Part shown: positions 1 to 8,616 of the stretch, in pieces | How the letters are laid out: each line of letters begins with the position of its first letter | How positions within the stretch are numbered: position 1 is the first letter of the stretch | Translations under genes and position numbers: made by a program | Notes under the pieces: model-generated | What the model was told of the DNA's origin: nothing | What the model saw: the letters and a program-made list of their open reading frames with translations, nothing else | Database searches by the model: none | Origin: an uncultured Flavobacterium sp. | GTDB lineage: Bacteria; Bacteroidota; Bacteroidia; Flavobacteriales; Flavobacteriaceae | Direction of reading: 5' to 3' | DNA: 23,636 nt | Assembly: GCF_946481155.1 (NCBI RefSeq) | Contig: NZ_CAMLMK010000041.1 | Span: forward strand, 1 to 23,636

Positions 1-552
1 GGTAATGATAATTGTTTTTAAACCTCCTTTATAAGTATAAGCGAAAATTAATCCCAAAGAAATTAACACCGTAACGGCAAAAGGAACTTTATAATAATCA
101 AACACGAAGCGCTGCAAAACAATCACGACCAAATACAATCGGAACGCGGAACCAATAGTTCGGCTTAATAAGAAAATCGAAGCTGCCGTTTTATAACTGT
201 AATGCCCTAACCGATGCTCAATGTAGGTGTAAATGGAAGTCAGGTTCATCCGATAATATAGCGGGAGTAACACTTTTGCTACAATTATAAACCCAATTGC
301 ATTCCCAAGAACAAACTGAAAATATTTGAATTGTTCACCGGTTGGAGCGCCCACTTCGCCGGGAACCGAAATAAACGTCACACCCGAAAGCGCGGTTCCA
401 ATCATTCCGAAAGCTACCAGATACCATTTTGAATTTTTATTGGCTTTGAAGAAAGCGTCGTTGCTGTGGTCTTTTTTGCTTATGATATTGGAAATCAGTA
501 TCAGAAGCCCAAAATAAATAACAATAATGGAAAGTATGGTAAATGGACTCAT
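1..552 (-). CDS. Sodium:solute symporter family protein, 5' part (cut by the left edge)
   Basis: Reading the minus strand from the ATG at 552-550, the frame stays open for 184 codons to the first base of the window, so only the N-terminal part is present. The translation begins MSPFTILSIIVIYFGLLILI, a hydrophobic first helix, and continues through several membrane segments. A stretch reading GTALSGVTFISVPGEVG and a later YTYIEHRLG are typical of the solute:sodium symporter (SSS) family, which couples solute uptake to sodium entry at the inner membrane. The substrate cannot be inferred. It is divergent from recR, with a 151-bp gap and no fully matching -7 box on this strand; the best is a box one base short at 572-579 (TATTTTGG). 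It is probably not functionally linked to the polysaccharide genes. The family call is good, and its specificity is unknown. Confidence 0.85.
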   Translation of the reverse strand, partial: MSPFTILSIIVIYFGLLILISNIISKKDHSNDAFFKANKNSKWYLVAFGMIGTALSGVTFISVPGEVGAPTGEQFKYFQFVLGNAIGFIIVAKVLLPLYYRMNLTSIYTYIEHRLGHYSYKTAASIFLLSRTIGSAFRLYLVVIVLQRFVFDYYKVPFAVTVLISLGLIFAYTYKGGLKTIIIT

Positions 553-691
553 TGTTTGATGTTTAATGAAGCCAAAATACGAAAAAATGTTAATTTCGAA
601 GGTTCGGTTATTTGTTTATTTGAAAAAATAAAAACTGTTGTTTAAATAAGGTAACAATCTAAAAATCCAACAATCTAAGCGTCAAATTTGT

Positions 692-699
692 TACTTTTG
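692..699 (+). promoter_or_regulatory. Bacteroidota -7 box upstream of recR
   Basis: TACTTTTG matches the TAnnTTTG -7 consensus of the Bacteroidota primary sigma factor. It ends only 4 nt before the recR ATG at 704, so the transcript would start at or near the start codon (nearly leaderless). I see no convincing TTTG -33 element about 19 nt upstream, which weakens the call. Confidence 0.45.
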
Positions 700-703
700 C
701 GGT

Positions 704-1324
704 ATGGAATTTTCTTCAAAACTTTTAGGGAAAGCGGTGGACGAAATGTCGCAATTGCCGGGAATAGGAAAGCGCACAGCCTTGCGTTTGGTTTTGCATT
801 TGCTCAAGCAGCCCAAAGAACAAACGGAAGGGTTGACTTCGGCATTGCTGCAAATGTGTGAAAATATCAGGTTTTGCAAAGAATGTCATAATATTTCTGA
901 TGTTGATATATGTGAAATCTGTTCGAATCCTTCTCGGGATAAATCGGTAATTTGTGTAGTGGAAGACATTCGAGACGTGATGGCCCTGGAAAATACAGGA
1001 ATCTTCAGAGGATTGTACCATGTTTTGGGCGGGAAAATTTCACCTATTGATGGTGTCGGCCCAAGTCAGCTAAATATAAATCCCCTTGTGGAAAAAGTAA
1101 AATCAGGTACGGTAAAGGAAATTATTTTTGCGCTAAGCTCAACCATGGAAGGCGATACGACCAATTTCTATATCTATAAGCAAATAAAGGACTGTAATGT
1201 GGTTACTTCAGCGATTGCGCGCGGTATTGCGATTGGCGATGAGTTGGAATACGCAGACGAAGTCACTTTAGGACGCAGCCTGATGCACCGGATTCCGTTT
1301 GAGAATTCTTTAAAGAACGGCTAA
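704..1324 (+). CDS. recR: Recombination mediator protein RecR
   Basis: This 206-aa protein has the normal RecR length. RecR acts with RecF/RecO to load RecA on gapped single-stranded DNA during repair. The N-terminal helix-hairpin-helix reads [17 protein letters not shown] (about residues 19-35). A four-cysteine zinc finger follows ([16 protein letters not shown], residues 58-73). The Toprim domain then begins with [14 protein letters not shown] and includes [16 protein letters not shown]. The C-terminus ([19 protein letters not shown]) is also diagnostic. The ATG at 704 gives the canonical start. The gene is housekeeping and marks the chromosomal edge of the polysaccharide locus; wza follows after 83 bp under what looks like its own promoter. 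Confidence 0.97.
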   Translation: MEFSSKLLGKAVDEMSQLPGIGKRTALRLVLHLLKQPKEQTEGLTSALLQMCENIRFCKECHNISDVDICEICSNPSRDKSVICVVEDIRDVMALENTGIFRGLYHVLGGKISPIDGVGPSQLNINPLVEKVKSGTVKEIIFALSSTMEGDTTNFYIYKQIKDCNVVTSAIARGIAIGDELEYADEVTLGRSLMHRIPFENSLKNG

Positions 1325-1357
1325 CTGCCACTTTTTGCTTTTATATCGACCAATAAG

Positions 1358-1388
1358 TTTAAAATTATAAATTGAAGAACTATATTTG
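1358..1388 (+). promoter_or_regulatory. Promoter of the wza-wzc unit
   Basis: TTTA at 1358-1361, a 19-nt spacer and TATATTTG at 1381-1388 match the Bacteroidota pattern TTTG-N19-TAnnTTTG with a single mismatch in the -33 element. It is the best complete promoter I see in the window. Transcription would begin around 1393-1396, upstream of the ATG at 1408 but downstream of the in-frame TTG at 1372, which fixes the start of wza. Confidence 0.6.
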
Positions 1389-1407
1389 TTTTTTTAAAAT
1401 AAGAATA

Positions 1408-2202
1408 ATGAAGAGAGGTTTTTTTCTTTTACTGTTAATAATAGGGTTATCAGCAGTTTCCTGCATTCCAAACAAAGATTTGGTCTACCTTCAAAATAAT
1501 CCCCAAGATACGTTGTCAGTAGCAGTAAATCCTGTGGTAAACAAACCTTACAGAGTTCAGGTCAATGATATTTTGAATATAAAAATCAAGGCGCTTGATC
1601 AGAAATTAGTCGAGATGTTTAATCCGTCCGAAGTGCAGGGCGCGCAGGCACAATCGGAACAGGGCAGTTATTTTAACGGATTTAGTGTAGACGATCACGG
1701 GAACATAAGAATTCCTATTTTAGGAGAGGTGAACGTTTTGGGCTTTACTCTGGATGAAATTAGGGTCAAAATTGAGAAGCAGCTTTTAGACGATTACTTC
1801 AGGAAAGAAGCTAATATCTTCGTTACCGTAAAATTAGCAGGCTTGCGATATACTGTGAACGGAGAAATAGGAAGTGCAGGTACCAAAGTTTTATATCAGG
1901 ACAGAGTCACCATCATGGAAGCTATTGCCAATGCTGGAGATATCACCATGGTGGGAAACCGTAAAGATGTAACGATAATCAGGCAGTATCCTCATGGTAC
2001 AGAAATCCATTCTATTAATCTGACAGATAAAAAGGCCATGCAATCGCCTTATTACTATATTCAGCCAAACGATTATATTTATGTTAAGCCTTTGAAGCAG
2101 AAATCCTGGGGAACGGGAACTACCGGAATGCAGTCGGTCGCTACTATAATTACGGCGCTCTCGCTGGTAACCACTACCTTTTTGCTGCTTAGCAACCTAT
2201 AA
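1408..2202 (+). CDS. wza: Polysaccharide export lipoprotein (Wza / OPX family)
   Basis: This 264-aa outer-membrane polysaccharide export protein forms, with Wzc, the envelope-spanning exit channel for capsule or exopolysaccharide. The ATG at 1408 gives a lipoprotein signal peptide, MKRGFFLLLLIIGLSAVSC, with the lipidated Cys at residue 19. The frame also opens at a TTG at 1372, but that lies upstream of the predicted promoter and spoils the signal peptide. The Poly_export domain begins around YRVQVNDILNIKIKALD; a second segment with GNIRIPILGEVNVLGFTLDEI and a following SLBB-like region (YTVNGEIGSAGTKVLY) complete the fold. The extreme C-terminus is a hydrophobic segment (TIITALSLVTTTFLLLSNL), as in Bacteroidota OPX proteins, where it probably replaces the amphipathic helix of the E. 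coli channel. wzc starts 9 bp downstream, so the two are surely cotranscribed. Confidence 0.92.
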   Translation: MKRGFFLLLLIIGLSAVSCIPNKDLVYLQNNPQDTLSVAVNPVVNKPYRVQVNDILNIKIKALDQKLVEMFNPSEVQGAQAQSEQGSYFNGFSVDDHGNIRIPILGEVNVLGFTLDEIRVKIEKQLLDDYFRKEANIFVTVKLAGLRYTVNGEIGSAGTKVLYQDRVTIMEAIANAGDITMVGNRKDVTIIRQYPHGTEIHSINLTDKKAMQSPYYYIQPNDYIYVKPLKQKSWGTGTTGMQSVATIITALSLVTTTFLLLSNL

Positions 2203-2211
2203 AAATAATGT

Positions 2212-4662
2212 ATGATAGATATTAAAGATTTTTCCTTTTTAGAAAATCAGAGCAGTTTCGACTTTAAAGGTTTTTTCGTAAAAATTATAAGCTATTGGAA
2301 ATGGTTTCTGGTCTCGTTGATAATAACCTTTACCATTGCTTATCAGGTAAATATCCGTAAAGAGAAAATTTATGGGATGGATGCCTCGATCGTGGTGAAG
2401 GATGAGAACAACCCGTTTTTTACATCAAATACAAGTTTGGTTTTTAATTGGGGCGGTACTTCCGATAAAGTGCAGACCATAATTACGGCGCTTAAATCAA
2501 GATCCCACAATGAATTGGTTGTCGATAAGCTGAATTATTATATTGATTATTTGAAGCAGGGGAAGTATAATCTTACGGATGCATACGGACAAGTGCCTTT
2601 TTACGTTCAGATTGACAAAACCCGGGAACAGCTTGCAGGAATCCCGATAAAGATTAAATTTTTAAACGATACAGAATATCAGTTAAGCGTAAATCTTGAA
2701 GAACCTTCTGCTACGACATTCATTTATGCGGCCAATAGCGCAGATAAAGCAAATATTCAGCCCGAATTCTCAAAAAAATATAAGGTTGGGGAGACTGTTA
2801 ACCTTCCTTTTCTGAACTTCCGGTTGTTTATTCTTCCTGATGCAGGGATGTATAAAGGTGCAGAATATTATATCCGTTTTAATAGTTTTGACAGTACCGT
2901 TGCCAAGTATAAATCCATCAATGTGGATGCAGATACCAAAGCGGGATCTATCATTCGTCTGGATTTGCAGGGCACCAATAAAAAAAGACTGGTTGACTAT
3001 CTCAATACCACAGTCGAAGTTCTTAAAAAGAAGCAGCTTGACAGCAAGAATCTGTTTGCAATTAACACCATTGCATTTATTGACAGCACGCTTCTGGCAA
3101 TGGAAGGTCAGATAAAGACAACTGAAAAAGAACTTAAAGATTTCCGGAAAGACAAAAACGTTTTTGAACTTGAAGCGGGTGGGGAGAAACTAACCGAGCG
3201 CCTAACCAGTTTTGACGCCGAAAGAGATGCTGTTCTGAGAAAAATTGCCTATTATAGTTCGTTAAACAACTATTTAAGAAGCAGCAGTGATTATTCTAAG
3301 CTTCCTGCGCCAACAGTTGCCGGAATTGAAGACCCAAATATTATCGGCAATGTTTCAAAACTGATTCTTCTTTCTGCCCAACGTTCGCAAATGTCATATT
3401 CAGTGAAAAGCGAAAAGATATTCAATGAATTTGACATCGAAATGGATGCGATCAAGCGTGTCCTTCTGGAAAACATCAGAACTGCTAAAGGAGCGTTGCA
3501 ATATGATTTGCAACAAATAAACAGAAACATTGGCGAAGCGGAAAGTACCGTAAAAAAACTTCCGGAAGACCAGCAGGAATTACTTAAAATCACACGCAAA
3601 TATGATTTAAGCGACAATATTTACAATACTTTCCTTCAGAAAAGAAGTGAAGCCGATATTGTAAAGGCAGCTAATGTTTCGGACATTGAATTTATTGACA
3701 CTGCCAAAGATACAGGCGGCGGTCTGCTGGGTCCTAAAACTAGTGTGAATTATATTTTGGCGCTGCTTTTAGGACTATTGATTCCTTTAGTAATTGTATT
3801 CACTATTACGATTTTAGACAACAGTATTCACAGTACAGAGGATATTGAGAAGTTAACCAAAATCCCAATCATAGGGGTAATTGGCAAAAAGAATACCCAA
3901 AACAACCTGACCGTATTCGAGAAACCGAAATCCCCGTTGGCAGAATCATTCCGTGCGATCCGATCTTCTTTACAGTATTTATATAAGAAGCAAAAAGGCG
4001 ACGGAACAAAAATATTAATGCTGACATCCTCCGTGGGAGGTGAAGGAAAGACATTCTGCTCCATTAATATGGCGACGGTTTTTGCCTTAAGCGAAAAGAA
4101 AACGATTATTGTCGGATTGGATCTTCGTAAGCCAAGGATTTTCGGTGATTTTAATATTGAAAATAATATAGGAGCCGTAAATTACCTGATCGGGCAAAAA
4201 TCGATAAAGGAAATTATACAAAGCACGCATATACCGCATCTGGATGTAATCACGTCAGGGCCGATTCCTCCAAATCCTTCCGAATTGATCTTAGGTGATT
4301 CAATGAAAGAAATGATTGAGGAGCTCAAAGAGTATTATGATTACATTATCCTGGACACACCTCCGGTAGGGTTGGTGGCAGATGCTCTTGAACTGGCGCA
4401 GTATTGTGATGCTACATTATATGTGACACGCCAGAATTTTACCAAAAAAGGCATGCTTTCCATTGTTAATGAAAAACACAAACGAGGCGAACTGCACAAT
4501 ATAAGTATAGTGCTTAACGATTTTGAGAGCAGGGCAAAATACGGCTACGGCTATGGCTATGGTTACGGCTATGGCTATGGAGCATATGGAAGCGGCTATC
4601 TTGAAGTTGAAAAACCCCAAACGCTGATTGATAAAATCAAAGCTAAACTATTTAAAAAATAA
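2212..4662 (+). CDS. wzc: Tyrosine-protein kinase / polysaccharide co-polymerase (Wzc family)
   Basis: This 816-aa protein has the usual length of a fused Wzc: a Wzz-type chain-length domain plus a cytoplasmic BY-kinase. TM1 lies at about residues 28-48 (YWKWFLVSLIITFTIAYQV). A long periplasmic part with coiled-coil character follows (about 250-480), then TM2 at about 508-533 (ILALLLGLLIPLVIVFTITI). The kinase has Walker A GGEGKT at 609-614, Walker A' GLDLRKP near 635-641 and Walker B YIILDTPP at 711-718. The C-terminal tyrosine cluster at 777-796 (seven Tyr-Gly pairs plus two more Tyr) is the expected autophosphorylation site. Phosphorylation cycles of this tail, opposed by a phosphatase, control assembly and chain length. 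The phosphatase candidate is the CpsB-like gene at 10361-11095. The tail is encoded by a six-base tandem repeat. Confidence 0.95.
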   Translation: MIDIKDFSFLENQSSFDFKGFFVKIISYWKWFLVSLIITFTIAYQVNIRKEKIYGMDASIVVKDENNPFFTSNTSLVFNWGGTSDKVQTIITALKSRSHNELVVDKLNYYIDYLKQGKYNLTDAYGQVPFYVQIDKTREQLAGIPIKIKFLNDTEYQLSVNLEEPSATTFIYAANSADKANIQPEFSKKYKVGETVNLPFLNFRLFILPDAGMYKGAEYYIRFNSFDSTVAKYKSINVDADTKAGSIIRLDLQGTNKKRLVDYLNTTVEVLKKKQLDSKNLFAINTIAFIDSTLLAMEGQIKTTEKELKDFRKDKNVFELEAGGEKLTERLTSFDAERDAVLRKIAYYSSLNNYLRSSSDYSKLPAPTVAGIEDPNIIGNVSKLILLSAQRSQMSYSVKSEKIFNEFDIEMDAIKRVLLENIRTAKGALQYDLQQINRNIGEAESTVKKLPEDQQELLKITRKYDLSDNIYNTFLQKRSEADIVKAANVSDIEFIDTAKDTGGGLLGPKTSVNYILALLLGLLIPLVIVFTITILDNSIHSTEDIEKLTKIPIIGVIGKKNTQNNLTVFEKPKSPLAESFRAIRSSLQYLYKKQKGDGTKILMLTSSVGGEGKTFCSINMATVFALSEKKTIIVGLDLRKPRIFGDFNIENNIGAVNYLIGQKSIKEIIQSTHIPHLDVITSGPIPPNPSELILGDSMKEMIEELKEYYDYIILDTPPVGLVADALELAQYCDATLYVTRQNFTKKGMLSIVNEKHKRGELHNISIVLNDFESRAKYGYGYGYGYGYGYGAYGSGYLEVEKPQTLIDKIKAKLFKK
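4540..4581 (+). repeat. Hexanucleotide tandem repeat encoding (Tyr-Gly)7 in the Wzc tail
   Basis: Seven consecutive six-base units of the form TAY-GGN run from 4540 to 4581, followed by a degenerate continuation (A-Tyr-Gly-Ser-Gly-Tyr) to 4599. The units differ only in third positions (TAC/TAT, GGC/GGT/GGA). Gain or loss of a unit keeps the reading frame and changes the number of tyrosines. Confidence 0.85.
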
Positions 4663-4681
4663 AATACAAAAGGAAGAATGG

Positions 4682-4814
4682 CGGTATGATATTGCTCTGG
4701 AAAGGAACTTTTATCATTTAATTAGGATATGCCGTTATTTTCTCTGTTGTGATTTTTTTAGTAGAGCTTGTAGTTTTCAATAAAACAGAAAAGAGTTTTA
4801 TGGATACCATTTAA
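4682..4814 (+). pseudogene. Degraded 3' remnant of a second ABC-2 polysaccharide exporter permease (wzm) gene
   Basis: The frame ending at the TAA at 4812-4814 reads LGYAVIFSVVIFLVELVV and then FNKTEKSFMDTI-stop. The C-terminus of the intact permease at 11268-12143 reads FVIFLIGLLL and then FNKTEKSFIDTV-stop. The last 38 bases (4776-4813) match those of the intact gene at 33 positions by my hand alignment. Upstream, the frame is broken by a TAA at 4719-4721. After a one-base shift, Arg-Tyr-(Ile)-Leu-Leu aligns with Arg-Tyr-Met-Leu-Leu of the intact protein. Nothing upstream of about 4670 resembles the permease; that is where wzc ends. The piece is therefore a dead tail of an earlier wzm copy directly behind wzc. 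The differences from the intact copy suggest a divergent allele rather than a recent duplicate. Confidence 0.8.
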
Positions 4815-4858
4815 TGATTAAGTAAAAGAATCCGGTAAGCCTTTTGTTAAAATTGATT

Positions 4859-4866
4859 TATCTTTG
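4859..4866 (+). promoter_or_regulatory. -7 box upstream of the 4-epimerase gene
   Basis: TATCTTTG matches TAnnTTTG and lies 17 nt before the ATG at 4884. A TTTG at 4843-4846 is present but at a short spacing (12 nt), so the -33 element is not convincing. It would give the nucleotide-sugar block its own promoter behind the wzm remnant. Confidence 0.45.
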
Positions 4867-4883
4867 TACCCAAATTATAAAAA

Positions 4884-5864
4884 ATGTCTGAGACTGATTT
4901 TACCATTCTTATCACTGGAGGCGCCGGATTTATTGGCTCCAATTTGTGTGAGCACTTCCTTGAAAAGAAGTATAAAGTAATTTGCCTGGACAATTTTTCG
5001 ACCGGTTTCCGACATAATATTGTCCATTTGTTTTCCAACCCTGACTTCAGTTTGATAGAAGGGGATATCAGGGATTATGCAACATGTCAGAAGGCACTTG
5101 ATGGGGTGGATTATGTGTTGCATCAGGCTGCTTTAGGATCCGTTCCGCGCTCTATTCAGGATCCGATTACTTCTAATGAGGTAAATGTTTCCGGATTTTT
5201 AAATATGCTGCATGCGGCTAAAGAAGCAGGAATCAGGCGTTTTGTATATGCGGCAAGTTCGTCTACCTACGGTGATTCCGAAGCATTGCCAAAAGTAGAA
5301 GATAAAATTGGCAAACCCTTATCGCCTTACGCCATAACAAAATACGTAAATGAAATGTATGCCGATGTTTTCAGCAAAACCTACGGGATGGAAACTATCG
5401 GACTGCGTTATTTTAACGTTTTTGGACGTAAGCAAAATCCAAACGGAGCCTACGCAGCAGTAATTCCTAAATTTGTCATGCAGTTCATGCAGCACGAAAG
5501 CCCTGTTATTAATGGCGATGGAAATTACTCGCGCGATTTTACTTATATTGACAATGTTATTCAGATGAATGAGCTGGCGATGACCACTCAAAATCCGAAA
5601 GCACTCAATACGGTTTATAATACTGCTTTCGGGGATAGGACCACATTGAATGATCTGATTTATCATCTGAAAAAATACCTTTCCGAATTCGATCCGGAAA
5701 TTGCTGCCGTTGAAGTCGTTCACGGACCAAATCGTATGGGAGATATTCCTCATTCGCTGGCGAGTATTGACAAGGCAAAAGAATTATTACATTACAATCC
5801 GCAATTTTCCATTTCACAGGGACTGAAAGAAGCTGTAAAATGGTATTGGGAAAATCTTAAATAG
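4884..5864 (+). CDS. UDP-N-acetylhexosamine 4-epimerase (WbpP / TviC type)
   Basis: This 326-aa cytoplasmic extended short-chain dehydrogenase/reductase has the NAD-binding GGAGFIGS at residues 12-19, the active-site SSSTYGD at about 125-131 and the YxxxK pair Tyr149/Lys153. The stretches KPLSPYAITKYVNEMYADVF and GLRYFNVFGRKQNPNGAYAA closely resemble WbpP/TviC, which interconvert UDP-GlcNAc and UDP-GalNAc or their uronic acids, rather than GalE. Together with the TviB-like dehydrogenase at 7274 it should make UDP-GalNAcA; the order of epimerisation and oxidation cannot be told from the sequence. It has its own -7 box, and the dehydrogenase at 5868 follows after only 3 bp, so this is the first gene of a nucleotide-sugar operon. 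Confidence 0.88.
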   Translation: MSETDFTILITGGAGFIGSNLCEHFLEKKYKVICLDNFSTGFRHNIVHLFSNPDFSLIEGDIRDYATCQKALDGVDYVLHQAALGSVPRSIQDPITSNEVNVSGFLNMLHAAKEAGIRRFVYAASSSTYGDSEALPKVEDKIGKPLSPYAITKYVNEMYADVFSKTYGMETIGLRYFNVFGRKQNPNGAYAAVIPKFVMQFMQHESPVINGDGNYSRDFTYIDNVIQMNELAMTTQNPKALNTVYNTAFGDRTTLNDLIYHLKKYLSEFDPEIAAVEVVHGPNRMGDIPHSLASIDKAKELLHYNPQFSISQGLKEAVKWYWENLK

Positions 5865-5867
5865 AAT

Positions 5868-7256
5868 ATGATAAAAAATATTTGTTGTATCGGAGCCGGA
5901 TATGTTGGAGGACCAACAATGGCCGTTATTGCTCAAAAATGTCCTAACATAAAGGTAACTGTTGTGGATTTGAATGAAAAGCGAATCGCCGCGTGGAACG
6001 ATCCAAATACGGATAACATCCCGGTATATGAACCTGGTTTAGGTGAAGTTGTTGCAGAAGCCCGCGGCAGAAATCTATTTTTCTCCACTGAAGTTGACAA
6101 AGCCATTGAGGAAGCGGAGATGATTTTTATTTCAGTGAATACACCAACAAAGACATATGGTGTAGGGAAAGGCATGGCAGCTGATTTAAAATATATTGAG
6201 TTGTGCGCCCGTCAGATTGCACGTGTTGCAAAAACTGACAAGATCGTAGTTGAAAAATCGACGCTGCCGGTGCGAACTGCAAGCGCCATCAAAGATATTT
6301 TAGATCATACCGGTAACGGGGTCCAGTTTCAGATTTTATCCAATCCGGAGTTCTTGGCCGAAGGAACAGCGATTGCCGATTTATTTGCGCCCGACAGGGT
6401 TCTGATAGGTGGTGATACTACACCGGAAGGACAGAAAGCAATTCAGGCGCTGGTAGATATTTATGCGAATTGGGTGCCTAAAAATCAAATACTTACTACG
6501 AATGTCTGGTCGTCAGAATTATCGAAATTAACAGCGAATGCCTTTTTAGCACAACGTGTTTCTTCTATCAATGCGATGAGCGAATTATGCGAGAAAACGG
6601 GTGCAGATGTAAATGAAGTAGCACGAGCCATAGGTATGGATAGCCGAATCGGGCCTAAATTCCTGAAATCATCGGTAGGTTTCGGAGGCTCTTGTTTCCA
6701 AAAAGACATTCTTAATCTAGTGTATATTGCTAAATCCTACGGACTTAACGAAGTAGCCGATTATTGGGAGCAGGTAATTATAATGAATGACCACCAAAAA
6801 CGACGTTTCGCAAAAAATATTATACGTACGTTGTACAATACTGTTTCCGGGAAAAAGATTGCCTTCTTAGGATGGGCATTTAAGAAAGACACAAACGATA
6901 CCAGAGAGTCTGCTGCAATTTATGTAGCTGATGATTTATTGAGTGAGCAGGCTCATGTTTCCGTCTACGATCCCAAAGTGGAAGCAGAGCAGATTTATTT
7001 CGATCTGAATTATCTGGAAACACGCCCGAAATCAGAAAATGAAAAAGGACTTACGATTGAGAAAAATCCGTACGAAGCATGCGAAGGCGCTTATGCTGTT
7101 GCGGTTTTAACCGAATGGGATGAATTTAAAGATTACGATTGGCAGAAAATATACGACACTATGTTAAAGCCGGCTTTTATCTTTGATGGAAGGAATTTAT
7201 TGGATAAAGAGCAACTTGAAAAAATAGGATTTGTTTATCAGTCAATTGGTTCATAA
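5868..7256 (+). CDS. ugd: UDP-glucose 6-dehydrogenase, animal-like type
   Basis: This 462-aa enzyme oxidises UDP-glucose to UDP-glucuronate with two NAD+. The Rossmann motif GAGYVGGP begins at residue 9. Glu161 (SNPEFLAEG), Lys220 and Asn224 ([10 protein letters not shown]), catalytic Cys276 ([10 protein letters not shown]) and Asp280 have the same numbers as the catalytic residues of human UGDH as I recall them. Long stretches such as [21 protein letters not shown] and [12 protein letters not shown] also follow the animal sequence. Many bacterial Ugd enzymes are shorter and more distant. The gene sits 3 bp behind the epimerase and 17 bp ahead of the next dehydrogenase. Eukaryote-like UGDH occurs in several bacteria, so this alone does not prove transfer. 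Confidence 0.93.
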   Translation: MIKNICCIGAGYVGGPTMAVIAQKCPNIKVTVVDLNEKRIAAWNDPNTDNIPVYEPGLGEVVAEARGRNLFFSTEVDKAIEEAEMIFISVNTPTKTYGVGKGMAADLKYIELCARQIARVAKTDKIVVEKSTLPVRTASAIKDILDHTGNGVQFQILSNPEFLAEGTAIADLFAPDRVLIGGDTTPEGQKAIQALVDIYANWVPKNQILTTNVWSSELSKLTANAFLAQRVSSINAMSELCEKTGADVNEVARAIGMDSRIGPKFLKSSVGFGGSCFQKDILNLVYIAKSYGLNEVADYWEQVIIMNDHQKRRFAKNIIRTLYNTVSGKKIAFLGWAFKKDTNDTRESAAIYVADDLLSEQAHVSVYDPKVEAEQIYFDLNYLETRPKSENEKGLTIEKNPYEACEGAYAVAVLTEWDEFKDYDWQKIYDTMLKPAFIFDGRNLLDKEQLEKIGFVYQSIGS

Positions 7257-7273
7257 ACAGATAAAATAAAGAT

Positions 7274-8551
7274 ATGAGTATAAAAATTGCCGTTATAGGA
7301 TTAGGATACGTAGGTTTGCCGCTGGCGCGTTTGTTTGCAACAAAATATCCTGTGGTAGGTTTCGATATCAACAAATCCAGAATTGAAGAATTAAACAACG
7401 GCATTGATGTTACCCTTGAGGTGGAGAATGATATTCTGAAAGCTGTTCTAAAGGACAAGTCCGCACAAGCTAACGGCCTTTATTGTTCGGCTGCCCTGGA
7501 AGATATAGCCGACTGTAATTACTATATCGTAACGGTTCCGACACCCGTTGATAAAAATAACCACCCCGACCTGACGCCTTTATATAAATCCAGTGAGACC
7601 GTAGGAAAGGTGTTGAAGAAAGGTGATATTGTCATTTATGAATCAACAGTTTATCCAGGCGTTACAGAGGAAGAATGTATTCCTGTGCTTGAAAAAGTTT
7701 CGGGATTGAAGTTTAATGTGGATTTTTATGCAGGTTATTCTCCGGAAAGAATAAACCCGGGAGATAAAGAGCACACCGTTGAAAAAATATTAAAAGTAAC
7801 CTCAGGCTCTACACCGGAAATCGGGCAAAAAGTGGACGCCTTATACAAGAGTGTAATCATTGCGGGAACACATTTGGCACCAACGATAAAGGTGGCCGAA
7901 GCCGCCAAAGTAATTGAGAATTCGCAACGTGATATCAATATTGCTTTCGTAAACGAATTGGCCAAAATCTTTAATATTCTTGATATTGACACCTATGCGG
8001 TTTTAGAAGCTGCAGGTACAAAATGGAATTTCCTGCCTTTCAAGCCGGGATTGGTGGGCGGACACTGTATCGGTGTTGACCCCTATTATCTGGCACAAAA
8101 AGCACAGGCACATGGCTATCATCCGGAAATTATCCTGGCCGGTCGCCGTCTGAATGACAGCATGAGCGATTATGTAGCTTCTCAGGTAGTGAAAATGATG
8201 ATCAAGAAAAGCATCAAGGTAAACGGTTCCAAAATCTTAATGCTGGGAATTACCTTTAAGGAAAACTGCCCCGATGTCCGCAATACAAAGATTGTTGATG
8301 TCGTGAATGCTTTGAAAGATTATGAAACAAATGTCACTGTATACGATCCATGGGCTAATCCTAAAGAAGTAATGCATGAATACGGAATGACAACAGTCAC
8401 AACACTTCCTGATGAAACTTTTGATGCTGTGGTTCTCGGCGTTGCTCATAAAGAGTTCATGAACATGGATTTCGCTTCCCTGCAAAAGGAAAACAGCTTG
8501 TTGTATGATGTGAAAGGCATATTAGGCGATCTTGCCGACGGGAAATTATAA
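7274..8551 (+). CDS. UDP-N-acetylhexosamine dehydrogenase (TviB / WbpO / WbpA family)
   Basis: This 425-aa nucleotide-sugar dehydrogenase belongs to the same superfamily as the preceding gene but to a different branch. The N-terminal Rossmann motif is [10 protein letters not shown] (residues 9-18). The motifs [13 protein letters not shown] (about 155-167) and [15 protein letters not shown], with catalytic Cys265, are typical of the TviB/WbpO/WbpA group acting on UDP-GlcNAc or UDP-GalNAc, not of UDP-glucose enzymes. With the 4-epimerase at 4884 the expected product is UDP-GalNAcA, with UDP-GlcNAcA also possible. An UDP-ManNAc dehydrogenase role seems less likely because no 2-epimerase is visible in the window. 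It is cotranscribed with the two upstream genes. Confidence 0.88.
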   Translation: MSIKIAVIGLGYVGLPLARLFATKYPVVGFDINKSRIEELNNGIDVTLEVENDILKAVLKDKSAQANGLYCSAALEDIADCNYYIVTVPTPVDKNNHPDLTPLYKSSETVGKVLKKGDIVIYESTVYPGVTEEECIPVLEKVSGLKFNVDFYAGYSPERINPGDKEHTVEKILKVTSGSTPEIGQKVDALYKSVIIAGTHLAPTIKVAEAAKVIENSQRDINIAFVNELAKIFNILDIDTYAVLEAAGTKWNFLPFKPGLVGGHCIGVDPYYLAQKAQAHGYHPEIILAGRRLNDSMSDYVASQVVKMMIKKSIKVNGSKILMLGITFKENCPDVRNTKIVDVVNALKDYETNVTVYDPWANPKEVMHEYGMTTVTTLPDETFDAVVLGVAHKEFMNMDFASLQKENSLLYDVKGILGDLADGKL

Positions 8552-8616
8552 TGACCTGTTTCTTAAGAAAGGAAAAAATGCGTACTTTTCATATTCTTCC
8601 TCAGATGAATTGATTT

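Noticed and set aside
326..517. 63-codon plus-strand open frame
   Set aside because: It is antisense to the well-supported sodium:solute symporter frame running from 552 to 1.
1372..1407. TTG-initiated extension of wza by 12 codons
   Set aside because: It lies upstream of the predicted start of transcription (box at 1381-1388), and the ATG at 1408 gives a clean lipoprotein signal peptide.
4847..5123. Minus-strand open frames over the start of the epimerase gene
   Set aside because: They are shadows of the epimerase; no family features and no promoter.
8561..8572. 12-nt palindrome TTTCTTAAGAAA after the TviB-like gene as a terminator
   Set aside because: A palindrome without a loop and without a following T-tract cannot act as an intrinsic terminator; the flanking genes look cotranscribed.
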